Source of the DNA: Methylococcaceae bacterium
Lineage (GTDB): Bacteria; Pseudomonadota; Gammaproteobacteria; Methylococcales; Methylomonadaceae
Direction of reading: 5' to 3'
NCBI GenBank assembly: GCA_030699345.1
Contig: JAUYMX010000189.1
Span: 1 to 23,635, forward strand
DNA length: 23,635 bases
This document shows, piece by piece, positions 6,582 through 13,473 of this stretch. The notes below the pieces were generated by a model that worked only from the letters and a program-made list of their open reading frames with translations, did not search any database and was not told the DNA's origin. The translations under genes and the position numbers were made by a program. Every line of letters begins with the position of its first letter. Position 1 is the stretch's first letter.

Positions 6582-6808
6582 TAAGCAATCACGGATAAGC
6601 TATGTTCGCGGTCAGCAGCAAATGCCAAGCATGCCCGAATATCATCAGCCTCAAGCTCGGGATAATCATCCAGAATCTCCGCTTCGGTCATACCATCAGC
6701 CAGCCATGCCAACACGTCATACACGGTAATTCTTAAACCACGAATGCATGGTTTGCCGCCGCGTTTGCCGGGTTCTAATGTGATGATGTTCCGGTAGTTA
6801 ATGGCCAT
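6581..6808 (-). CDS. DUF433 family antitoxin
   Basis: 75 aa. MAINYRNIITLEPGKRGGKP followed by CIRGLRITVYDVLAWLADGM and EAEILDDYPELEADDIRACL is the classic DUF433 (VapB45-like) helix-turn-helix antitoxin. I chose the ATG at 6806-6808 because GGAG sits 9 nt before it and family members begin here. An upstream in-frame GTG at 6838 would add 10 residues without a ribosome-binding site. The partner toxin directly downstream is frameshifted. A DUF433 protein would normally neutralise its PIN-like partner and repress the shared promoter. Confidence 0.9.
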   Translation of the reverse strand: MAINYRNIITLEPGKRGGKPCIRGLRITVYDVLAWLADGMTEAEILDDYPELEADDIRACLAFAADREHSLSVIA

Positions 6809-6832
6809 GATTATGTTCTCCAAAGAGTTATT

Positions 6833-6854
6833 GGGCACAAAAAAACTTGTGCCC
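6833..6854 (-). terminator. Hairpin between gatB and the antitoxin gene
   Basis: GGGCACAA at 6833-6840 pairs perfectly with TTGTGCCC at 6847-6854 (6-nt A-rich loop). It begins 6 nt after the gatB stop on the minus strand. No U-run follows the stem in the minus direction, so termination may be weak. It overlaps the putative promoter zone of the toxin-antitoxin pair and could also be an operator. Confidence 0.45.
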
Positions 6855-6860
6855 TGGATA

Positions 6861-8300
6861 TTACCCCCTCAACTTCTCAATCAACATTTTATTCACTTCC
6901 CCCGGATTGGCCTTGCCTTGGGTTTCCTTCATGATTTGGCCGACCAGGGCCATTAGCGCTTTGTCTTTACCCGACAGGTATTGCTCGACGGGGCCAGGGT
7001 TGGCGGCAATCACTTTATCGACGATGGCTTCGATGGCGCCAGTGTCGGTGATCTGCTTTAAGCCTTCTTGTTCGATGATTTCATCGGCGGTGGCGGTGCC
7101 GTTCCAGAGTTTGTCGAAGACTTGTTTGGCGGTTCTGCCGGAGATGGTGTTGTCGGCGATGCGTTTTAACAGGCCTGCCAAGCGTTCGGCACTGACGGGG
7201 CTTTGGCTGATTTCAAGGCCCGCTTTGTTTAGTGCGCCGAGTACGTCGCCGGTCATCCAGTTGGTGGCCAGTTTGGCTTCAACGCCGGAGTCTTTAACTA
7301 CCGCTTCGTAAAAATCGGCGAGTTCGCGCGATGAGGTCAAGGTGCTGGCGCTTTCGTCGTCTTGGCCGTATTGCTCGATAAAACGCTGTTTTTTGGCGTG
7401 CGGCAATTCCGGCAAGGTGGCTTTGACTGTTTCCTTGAATTCGTCGCTGATGACCACCGGCAATAAGTCTGGGTCAGGGAAATAGCGGTAGTCGTTGGCT
7501 TCTTCCTTGCTGCGCATGGAGCGGGTTTCGTCTTTGTTGGCATCGTAAAGGCGGGTTTCCTGGACGACTTTGTTACCGCTTTCAATCACTTCGATTTGCC
7601 GTTCAATTTCATGATTGATGGCTTTTTCGACGAATTTGAACGAGTTGATGTTTTTGATTTCCGCGCGGGTGCCGAATTCGGCTTGGCCTATGGGGCGCAC
7701 CGAGACGTTGGCGTCGCAACGGAACGAGCCTTCCTGCATGTTGCCGTCGCAGATTTCCAGATAACGCACCAGTTCGTGCAGTTTACGCATGTAAGCGACG
7801 GCTTCTTTAGCCGAACGCATGTCCGGTTCGGAGACGATTTCAAGCAGCGGGGTACCGGCGCGGTTGAGGTCGATGCCGGTCATGCCGTGGAAGCTTTCGT
7901 GCAGTGATTTACCGGCGTCTTCTTCCAAATGCGCGCGGGTGATGCCGATGCGTTTGGTTTCGCCATCGACTTCAATATCCAGGTGGCCGTTGCCGACGAT
8001 TGGCAAGTCCATCTGGCTGATTTGGTAGCCTTTAGGTAAATCCGGGTAAAAGTAATTTTTCCGGGCAAACACTGAATGCGGCGCAATGTGTGCGTCGATC
8101 GCCAGTCCGAAAGTGACAGCCATGCGGACAGCCTGTTCATTCAGCACCGGCAGTACGCCAGGCAATCCTAAGTCAACGGCACAGGCTTGGGTGTTGGGTT
8201 CCGCGCCATAGGCGGTGGAAGCGCCTGAGAATATTTTCGATTGGGTGGCAAGCTGGGTATGGATTTCCAGGCCGATTACGGTTTCCCATTGGGTGGTCAT
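6861..8300 (-). CDS. gatB: Asp-tRNA(Asn)/Glu-tRNA(Gln) amidotransferase subunit B
   Basis: GatB, 479 aa, full length. It binds mischarged Glu-tRNA(Gln) or Asp-tRNA(Asn) and phosphorylates the side chain so that ammonia delivered from GatA can amidate it. Signatures are WETVIGLEIHTQL at residues 5-17, the FARKNYFYPDLPKGYQISQ block near 80-98, and HLEEDAGKSLH near 123. The C-terminal YqeY-like tRNA-binding tail ends with GQIMKETQGKANPGEVNKML. AAGGA lies 8 nt before the ATG. In this operon gatB is last and is separated from gatA by a Uma2 gene. Its presence implies that Gln-tRNA and/or Asn-tRNA is made by the indirect pathway, at least in part. Confidence 0.98.
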   Translation of the reverse strand: MTTQWETVIGLEIHTQLATQSKIFSGASTAYGAEPNTQACAVDLGLPGVLPVLNEQAVRMAVTFGLAIDAHIAPHSVFARKNYFYPDLPKGYQISQMDLPIVGNGHLDIEVDGETKRIGITRAHLEEDAGKSLHESFHGMTGIDLNRAGTPLLEIVSEPDMRSAKEAVAYMRKLHELVRYLEICDGNMQEGSFRCDANVSVRPIGQAEFGTRAEIKNINSFKFVEKAINHEIERQIEVIESGNKVVQETRLYDANKDETRSMRSKEEANDYRYFPDPDLLPVVISDEFKETVKATLPELPHAKKQRFIEQYGQDDESASTLTSSRELADFYEAVVKDSGVEAKLATNWMTGDVLGALNKAGLEISQSPVSAERLAGLLKRIADNTISGRTAKQVFDKLWNGTATADEIIEQEGLKQITDTGAIEAIVDKVIAANPGPVEQYLSGKDKALMALVGQIMKETQGKANPGEVNKMLIEKLRG

Positions 8301-8318
8301 TTTGTGGTTCCTTGTTAG

Positions 8319-8924
8319 CTATTCGGCAAAAACGTCGGCTAAATCAATGTGAAGTTCGGGGAAAAGAAAGGGCGTTGCCAGTTCGTCACCGGCAACCATG
8401 GCGAACAGCTGATATTTTTTGGTGGTTTGATCCAGCACAAACTGATAAACGGCCTGTTCGTAGGGATACACCAGCCAGTATTCAGTAACGCCGTTTTCTT
8501 GGTAAAGATCGTATTTCAGGCGCATTTCTTTTTTGCTGTTACCAGGCGAGAGGATTTCGATGATCCAGTCCGGCGCGCCGTTACAGCCTTGTTCGGTAAG
8601 CTTGTCTTTATCACAAATCACGCATAAGTCGGGCTGCACCACGCTGAAAATGTCTTGGTCGGATAGCTTTGATTTTTGGCTGTTGTAGAGTTTGACGTCA
8701 AAGGGCGCGTAAAAAAGTTTGCAGGGCCGGTTGTGGAAGTATTGATATAGCCAGCCACCCAAATTAGTGATAACGCTTTGGTGTTTCAAATTGGGCGCAG
8801 GCGACATCGCCATAATCTTACCTTTGATCAGCTCAACGTTTTCTTCAAGCTGCCAAGTCAGATAATCGGCGTAACTGTAGGTGCCATTCAAATCCAGTTG
8901 CGACAGCTCGGTGATTTTCGCCAT
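8319..8924 (-). CDS. Uma2 family (DUF820) putative restriction-like nuclease
   Basis: 201 aa with the Uma2 PD-(D/E)XK-like fold. There is an N-terminal ENVELIKGKIMAMSPAP block (about residues 28-44), then VQPDL with Asp99. APDWIIEILSPGNSKKEMRL follows with Glu123, then Lys137 and GVTEYWLVYP at about 145-154. Candidate metal-binding and catalytic residues are therefore present. The substrate of the family is generally unknown; such genes are numerous in cyanobacteria and scattered elsewhere. The gene sits between gatA and gatB with 12- and 18-bp gaps. Its ideal AAGGAGG ribosome-binding site overlaps the gatA stop (TAAGGAGG), so it is probably co-expressed with the amidotransferase. Confidence 0.92.
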   Translation of the reverse strand: MAKITELSQLDLNGTYSYADYLTWQLEENVELIKGKIMAMSPAPNLKHQSVITNLGGWLYQYFHNRPCKLFYAPFDVKLYNSQKSKLSDQDIFSVVQPDLCVICDKDKLTEQGCNGAPDWIIEILSPGNSKKEMRLKYDLYQENGVTEYWLVYPYEQAVYQFVLDQTTKKYQLFAMVAGDELATPFLFPELHIDLADVFAE

Positions 8925-8936
8925 GACGATTCCTCC

Positions 8937-10388
8937 TTACTCGAAACCCTTAGGCACTTGTTGATGCCAACCGGTGACTTGTTGGTATTGATGGGCGACG
9001 TTTAACAGTCTGGCTTCATCAAAGTAATTGCCGATGATTTGCAGGCCCACGGGCAAGCCATTGATAAATCCGGCCGGAATCGACATGGCCGGTAAACCCG
9101 CAAGGTTGATGGCAATGGTGTAAATATCGGACAAATACATTTCAATCGGGTTGGCCAGTTTTTCGCCAATGCCGAATGCGGGCGTTGGCGTGACCGGGCC
9201 CATGATGACGTCAACTTCGGCTAACGCGTTTTTGAAATCATCGCTGATCAGGCGGCGGATTTTTTGGGCTTTAATGTAATAAGCGTCGTAATAACCGGCA
9301 GACAGTGCATAAGTGCCCATCAAAATACGGCGTTTAACTTCTTTGCCGAATGCTTCACCGCGTGAACGGGTGTAAAGGTCGGCTAAGTCAGCAGGATTTT
9401 CACAACGATAACCAAAACGCACGCCATCAAAGCGCGACAAATTGGCGGAGCATTCTGCCGGTGCGATAACGTAATAAGCTGGGATTGCCATCTTCAAAGT
9501 GGGCATGCTGATTTCTTTAACTTCGGCACCCAGCTGGCGATAGTGGTTAATCCCGGCTTCAAGCGTTGCGACCATGTCGCTGTTTAAGTCGGCGGTAAAA
9601 AATTCTTTGGGTAGGCCGATTTTTAAACCGGCCAATGGTTTGTTAAGGTCAGCCAGGTAATTAGGAACAGGTTGATCAACGCTGGTGGAGTCTTTTTCGT
9701 CAAACCCGGCCATAGCTTGCAACAGGATGGCGGCATCCTCGGCGCTGCGTGTCATTGGGCCGCCCTGATCCAAGCTGGAGGCATAGGCAATCATGCCGTA
9801 GCGCGACACGCGGCCATAGGTCGGTTTTAAGCCGGTAATGCCACACAGCGCTGCAGGTTGACGAATCGAGCCGCCGGTATCGGTGCCGGTGGCGCAAACC
9901 GCCAAACGTGCGGCAACTGCCGTCGCTGAGCCGCCGGACGAGCCGCCGGGTACGGTGTTGGTATTCCATGGGTTTTTGGTGGGGCCGTAATAACTGGTCT
10001 CATTCGATGAGCCCATCGCAAATTCATCCATGTTGACTTTACCCAACATGACCACACCGGCCTGGTTGAGTTTGTCGACCACGGTGGCGTTGTAGGGAGC
10101 GATAAAGTTATCCAGCATTTTCGAGCCGCAGGTCGTTTTTACACCTAGTGTGCAGAAAATGTCTTTTTGGGCGATCGGGATGCCGGTCAGTAGGCTTGCG
10201 TCGCCACTGGCTAATTTGGCGTCAGCGGCTTGGGCTTGTTGTAAGGCCAACTCGTCGGTGACGGTAACATAGGCGTTGAGCTCGCTATGTTGGTGAATTC
10301 TTTGTAGGTAAGTTTGCGTCAGTTCAACGCTTGAAAATTCGCCAGCGCGCAGGCCTTTGGCCAGCTCGGCAATGGTAAGGTTGTACAT
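8937..10388 (-). CDS. gatA: Asp-tRNA(Asn)/Glu-tRNA(Gln) amidotransferase subunit A
   Basis: GatA, 483 aa, an amidase-signature glutaminase that frees ammonia from glutamine and channels it to GatB. The Lys-cisSer-Ser triad is visible: Lys75 in GIPIAQKDIF, Ser150 in PGGSSGGSATAVAA, and Ser174 in GTDTGGSIRQPAALCG. The spacing matches that known for GatA. The C-terminal AGLPAMSIPAGFINGLPVGL and QIIGNYFDEARLL are also typical. The ATG at 10386-10388 gives the standard MYNLTIAEL start, with AAGGA upstream. It follows gatC by 14 bp. Confidence 0.98.
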   Translation of the reverse strand: MYNLTIAELAKGLRAGEFSSVELTQTYLQRIHQHSELNAYVTVTDELALQQAQAADAKLASGDASLLTGIPIAQKDIFCTLGVKTTCGSKMLDNFIAPYNATVVDKLNQAGVVMLGKVNMDEFAMGSSNETSYYGPTKNPWNTNTVPGGSSGGSATAVAARLAVCATGTDTGGSIRQPAALCGITGLKPTYGRVSRYGMIAYASSLDQGGPMTRSAEDAAILLQAMAGFDEKDSTSVDQPVPNYLADLNKPLAGLKIGLPKEFFTADLNSDMVATLEAGINHYRQLGAEVKEISMPTLKMAIPAYYVIAPAECSANLSRFDGVRFGYRCENPADLADLYTRSRGEAFGKEVKRRILMGTYALSAGYYDAYYIKAQKIRRLISDDFKNALAEVDVIMGPVTPTPAFGIGEKLANPIEMYLSDIYTIAINLAGLPAMSIPAGFINGLPVGLQIIGNYFDEARLLNVAHQYQQVTGWHQQVPKGFE

Positions 10389-10402
10389 GGGAGGTTTTTC
10401 CT

Positions 10403-10690
10403 TTACTCAATGACTTTTGGCACCAGATAAAGTCCGTCTTCGACTTGTGGTGCAATGGCTTGGAAATGCTCGCGTTGATTATGTTCAGTGACGACGTCGG
10501 GCCTTAATCGTTGTATTTGGTCCAGCGGGTGGGCCATTGGGATGACGTTATTGGTATCGAGCTCACTCATCTGAGTCATCAGATCCAGCATGCCGGATAA
10601 ATCATTTGCGTAAGACTCGACATCTTGGTCGTCGATGCCTAGCCGCGCCAGATGCGCAATTTTCTTCACATCGCTTGCTGTTAAGGACAC
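10403..10690 (-). CDS. gatC: Asp-tRNA(Asn)/Glu-tRNA(Gln) amidotransferase subunit C
   Basis: GatC, 95 aa, the small belt subunit that wraps around the GatA-GatB interface and stabilises the complex. MSLTASDVKKIAHLARLGID and the terminal EDGLYLVPKVIE are family hallmarks. The start is GTG at 10688-10690, chosen because GGAG lies 6 nt upstream (AAAGGAGCTTTGT then GTG) and because the family N-terminus begins here. It is the first gene of the minus-strand operon gatC-gatA-uma2-gatB, divergent from mreB. Confidence 0.96.
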   Translation of the reverse strand: MSLTASDVKKIAHLARLGIDDQDVESYANDLSGMLDLMTQMSELDTNNVIPMAHPLDQIQRLRPDVVTEHNQREHFQAIAPQVEDGLYLVPKVIE

Positions 10691-10817
10691 ACAAAGCTCC
10701 TTTGTTTATGGTTTAGACAGTCTCAGGGAGGCAATAATGATACTTTATATCTTGCTCAAATACCCGCTTGATTGATAGAGTACTGCAATTTCTATTCCCC
10801 ACAGGATACAGGTAAAA
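10691..10817. promoter_or_regulatory. Divergent promoter region, gatC / mreB
   Basis: 127 bp separate the two divergent operons. For mreB a candidate is TTGCTC at 10752-10757 with TAGAGT at 10776-10781 (18-nt spacer; -10 matches four of six). For gatC a weak TTGCCT...CATAAA pair with about an 18-nt spacer is readable on the minus strand. Both are modest matches; the divergent arrangement is the stronger evidence. Confidence 0.4.
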
Positions 10818-11861
10818 ATGTTCAAAAGAATTCGCGGTCTCTTCTCAAATGATCTTTCGATTGACTTAGGGACGGCCAATACATTGATTTACATTCCAGG
10901 CCAAGGCATTGTGCTTAATGAGCCTTCAGTGGTTGCGATTAAGGAAGATAAAATCCGTGGTGCTAAAACTATTGCCGCAGTCGGGCTTGAAGCTAAACAA
11001 ATGCTTGGTAGAACTCCCGGAAACATCACGGCAATACGCCCTCTTAAAGATGGTGTAATCGCCGACTTTGCGGTGACCGAGCGGATGCTGCGGTATTTCA
11101 TTCAAAAAGTTCACAAAAGTAAATTCTTACGGCCGAGCCCACGCATCTTAATCTGCGTGCCTTGCGGTTCGACACAGGTGGAACGCCGCGCCATTCGTGA
11201 ATCTGCCGCGATGGCCGGTGCGCGTGAAGTTTATTTAATCGAAGAGCCTATGTCGGCTGCGATCGGTGCAGGCTTACCGGTTGATGAAGCCTGCGGCTCG
11301 ATGGTGCTGGATATTGGCGGTGGTACTTCTGAAGTAGCTGTTATCTCGATCAACGGGATTGTGTATTCGTCATCGGTGCGTATCGGCGGGGATCGTTTCG
11401 ACGAAGCTATCATCAATTATGTCCGTAGAAATTACGGCACATTAATAGGTGAAGCGACTGCGGAAAGAATCAAAATGGAAATCGGCACGGCTTACCCTGG
11501 CAGTGAAGTAAAAGAAATTGAAGTCAAAGGTCGCAATCTTGCTGAAGGCGTGCCGCGCAGTTTCGCACTAAACAGCAATGAAATTTTGGAAGCGCTGCAA
11601 GAGCCATTGTCCGGTATCGTCGGTGCGGTCAGGTTGGCATTGGAGCAGACGCCACCAGAGTTGGGTTCAGATGTTGCTAATCGCGGTATCTTTTTAACCG
11701 GCGGTGGTGCTTTATTAAAAGATATTGACCGTTTGATCGCTGAAGAAACCGGCTTGCCGGTGCATATTGCGGATGATCCTTTGACCTGTGTGGCCAGAGG
11801 CGGCGGTATGGTGCTGGAAATGCTCGATAAAAAAGGTGTTTCAACTTTTTCATTAGAATAA
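10818..11861 (+). CDS. mreB: Rod shape-determining protein MreB
   Basis: Bacterial actin, 347 aa, the standard length. It polymerises on the inner membrane with ATP and positions lateral wall synthesis. An N-terminal amphipathic stretch (MFKRIRGLFSNDLS) precedes the phosphate-1 loop IDLGTANTLIY (Asp16). Phosphate-2 DIGGGTSEVAV lies at about 165-175, with Asp165, and an adenosine-binding region LTGGGALLKDI near 293-303. The ribosome-binding site is weak (AGGATACAGG). It begins a plus-strand cluster of shape and wall genes. It is separated from mreC by 217 bp holding several hairpins, which fits the common need for far more MreB than MreC/MreD. Confidence 0.98.
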   Translation: MFKRIRGLFSNDLSIDLGTANTLIYIPGQGIVLNEPSVVAIKEDKIRGAKTIAAVGLEAKQMLGRTPGNITAIRPLKDGVIADFAVTERMLRYFIQKVHKSKFLRPSPRILICVPCGSTQVERRAIRESAAMAGAREVYLIEEPMSAAIGAGLPVDEACGSMVLDIGGGTSEVAVISINGIVYSSSVRIGGDRFDEAIINYVRRNYGTLIGEATAERIKMEIGTAYPGSEVKEIEVKGRNLAEGVPRSFALNSNEILEALQEPLSGIVGAVRLALEQTPPELGSDVANRGIFLTGGGALLKDIDRLIAEETGLPVHIADDPLTCVARGGGMVLEMLDKKGVSTFSLE

Positions 11862-12078
11862 AGCCGAGCAAGTTTTTTAAGGTTGTAATGCAGCGCGTTC
11901 AAGCCCTGCATTTAAGATTATGGCCGGATAAATTGCTTCTGGATCAATAAACAAGAATGCCGACGTAAGCAGTTTATCTAAATGGCTTACATCTTGGACC
12001 GGGGTAAGCCCGGTCAAAGAATTTTAACCGATCTAACCGCTGCAGGGAGGCAGTAGTGCTGGCAATATTTGGAGTGAC
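11862..12078 (+). promoter_or_regulatory. Structured mreB-mreC spacer
   Basis: Three successive inverted repeats lie in this non-coding spacer: AATGCAG/CTGCATT at 11887-11893 and 11906-11912; GTAAGC/GCTTAC at 11965-11970 and 11985-11990; and GACCGGG/CCCGGTC at 11997-12003 and 12009-12015. The last is GC-rich with a 5-nt loop, but is followed by AAAGAATTTT and not a clean U-run. It may attenuate or process the mRNA. GGGAGG at 12045-12050 is a strong ribosome-binding sequence near the end. Confidence 0.45.
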
Positions 12079-12984
12079 TTGCCGAGGGATACCGTCATAA
12101 AACTGTTATTTGCCACTGGACCATCAATCAACACTCGTCTGCTAGTGGCCGTTATTGCGTCAGTTGCACTATTGGCAATGGATCATGGCAGTCCTAGGCT
12201 TGATGCTGTTCGTGCGACGCTGTCCGTTTTTACCGATTCTCTAAAATATCTAGTTGATATGCCATCCGGGCTGATCAATCAAGCGTCCGATGCAACAAGC
12301 ACTTATTCCACGTTAAAAAAGGAAAACGAAACCTTACGTGAAGAGCAATTTATCAATAAAACCCGCTTGTTGAAGTTCGACGCGCTGGAAAAAGAAAATA
12401 TCCGTTTACGGGCATTGCTGGAAAACTCGTTCAAACTTGGTGAGCAAGTGTTAATTGCCGAGTTAATCTCTATCAATATGGCGCCCTTCGAGCATATTGT
12501 TGTCGTCAATAAAGGCACTCGCTTTGGGGTACACCCGCAACAGCCGGTGTTGGATGCCAATGGTGTTGTCGGGCAGGTTTTCCGTGCCTTGCCGTTTACC
12601 GCCGAAATTATGCTGATTACTGACCCTAGTCACGCTATTCCGGTGCAGGTTAATCGTAATGGCTTATTAACGATTGCGGTCGGAAGCGGCCAACTTAATC
12701 GTCTTAGCTTGCCTTATTTGCCTGCCAATGCAGACATTCAGCCGGGGGATTTGTTAATTACCTCAGGGCTGGGCGGCACTTTTCCGGCCGGCTATCCTGT
12801 GGCGGTAGTGGATAATTTTAATCCGGCCGACAGCAAATCGTTTATCAATGTCACTGCGACACCTAAGGCTTTGCTTGACCGTAATAGAGAATTATTGATC
12901 GTCTGGGGCAACAAGGCGCCGGTTCAACTTCTTAAAGATCAAACCACTGACATTAAAGTACCGGAAGTTAATAAGCATGAATAA
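12079..12984 (+). CDS. mreC: Rod shape-determining protein MreC
   Basis: 301 aa as called. MreC is a bitopic inner-membrane protein whose periplasmic part links MreB to PBP2. GPSINTRLLVAVIASVALLA gives the N-terminal membrane segment (about 14-34). A periplasmic coiled coil runs at about 68-112 (LKKENETLREEQ, ALEKENIRLRALLE), followed by the beta-barrel domain with VNKGTRFGVHPQQPV, LITDPSHAIPV and ITSGLGGTFPAGYPV. The start is uncertain. No ATG is in frame; TTG at 12079 with GGAG only 4 nt upstream is the best in-frame choice. A GTG at 12057 with a better ribosome-binding site is in another frame and gives a 14-codon reading frame that overlaps this start. Its end overlaps mreD by 8 nt. Confidence 0.93.
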   Translation: MPRDTVIKLLFATGPSINTRLLVAVIASVALLAMDHGSPRLDAVRATLSVFTDSLKYLVDMPSGLINQASDATSTYSTLKKENETLREEQFINKTRLLKFDALEKENIRLRALLENSFKLGEQVLIAELISINMAPFEHIVVVNKGTRFGVHPQQPVLDANGVVGQVFRALPFTAEIMLITDPSHAIPVQVNRNGLLTIAVGSGQLNRLSLPYLPANADIQPGDLLITSGLGGTFPAGYPVAVVDNFNPADSKSFINVTATPKALLDRNRELLIVWGNKAPVQLLKDQTTDIKVPEVNKHE

Positions 12985-13459
12985 TTACACCGGTTTTGGC
13001 CGTATCTTTTTTACGCTTGTGGTGGCGATGTGTTTGAGAATCTTACCTTGGCCAAACGCTGTCGCTGCGATTAATCCTGATTGGGTGTTGCTGGCGCTCA
13101 TATACTGGACGCTGGCTATACCGGAACGTGTGGGGATTTTTTATGCCTGGACATTTGGGTTGCTGGTCGACGTTTTAACGGGTCGGCTGCTTGGCCAATA
13201 TGCGCTGGCTTATTCATTAGTTATTTATCTTTGCTTGATGTTACATAAGCGTTTGCGTCAATTTCCTTTGCCTCAGCAAGGCATGTTTATTTTTTTCTGC
13301 CTGCTATTGTCCCAATTTTTATTATTTCTGATCAAAAACCTTCAGCAGCCTGGTGAATTTCCAGCGACTTTCTGGTTGCCGGTATTTACCGGTACGCTGT
13401 GCTGGCCGCTAGTATTTACCTTTCTGCGCTTTGTCCGCCGGTCACGCATTTTTAAATAG
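12977..13459 (+). CDS. mreD: Rod shape-determining protein MreD
   Basis: 160 aa, very hydrophobic with about five membrane segments, matching the usual size of MreD. RILPWPNAVAAINPDWVLLA (about 22-41) and FGLLVDVLTGRLLGQYALAY (about 60-79) are the characteristic conserved stretches. MreD is an inner-membrane partner of MreC in the elongasome, and its precise role is less defined. The ATG lies inside the end of mreC (8-nt overlap), so it is translationally coupled. mrdA starts 14 bp downstream. Confidence 0.95.
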   Translation: MNNYTGFGRIFFTLVVAMCLRILPWPNAVAAINPDWVLLALIYWTLAIPERVGIFYAWTFGLLVDVLTGRLLGQYALAYSLVIYLCLMLHKRLRQFPLPQQGMFIFFCLLLSQFLLFLIKNLQQPGEFPATFWLPVFTGTLCWPLVFTFLRFVRRSRIFK

Positions 13460-13473
13460 GCGATTGCTCGCAC

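Noticed and set aside
6847..7311. 154-codon plus-strand frame opposite gatB
   Set aside because: Antisense shadow of a strongly conserved gatB; codon pattern follows the minus-strand gene.
11492..11911. 139-codon minus-strand frame opposite mreB
   Set aside because: Antisense shadow of mreB, with no ribosome-binding site or known motif.
11997..12030. A standard intrinsic terminator after mreB
   Set aside because: The GC-rich stem is good, but AAAGAATTTT follows where a U-run directly after the stem is needed, so I list it only as a possible attenuator.
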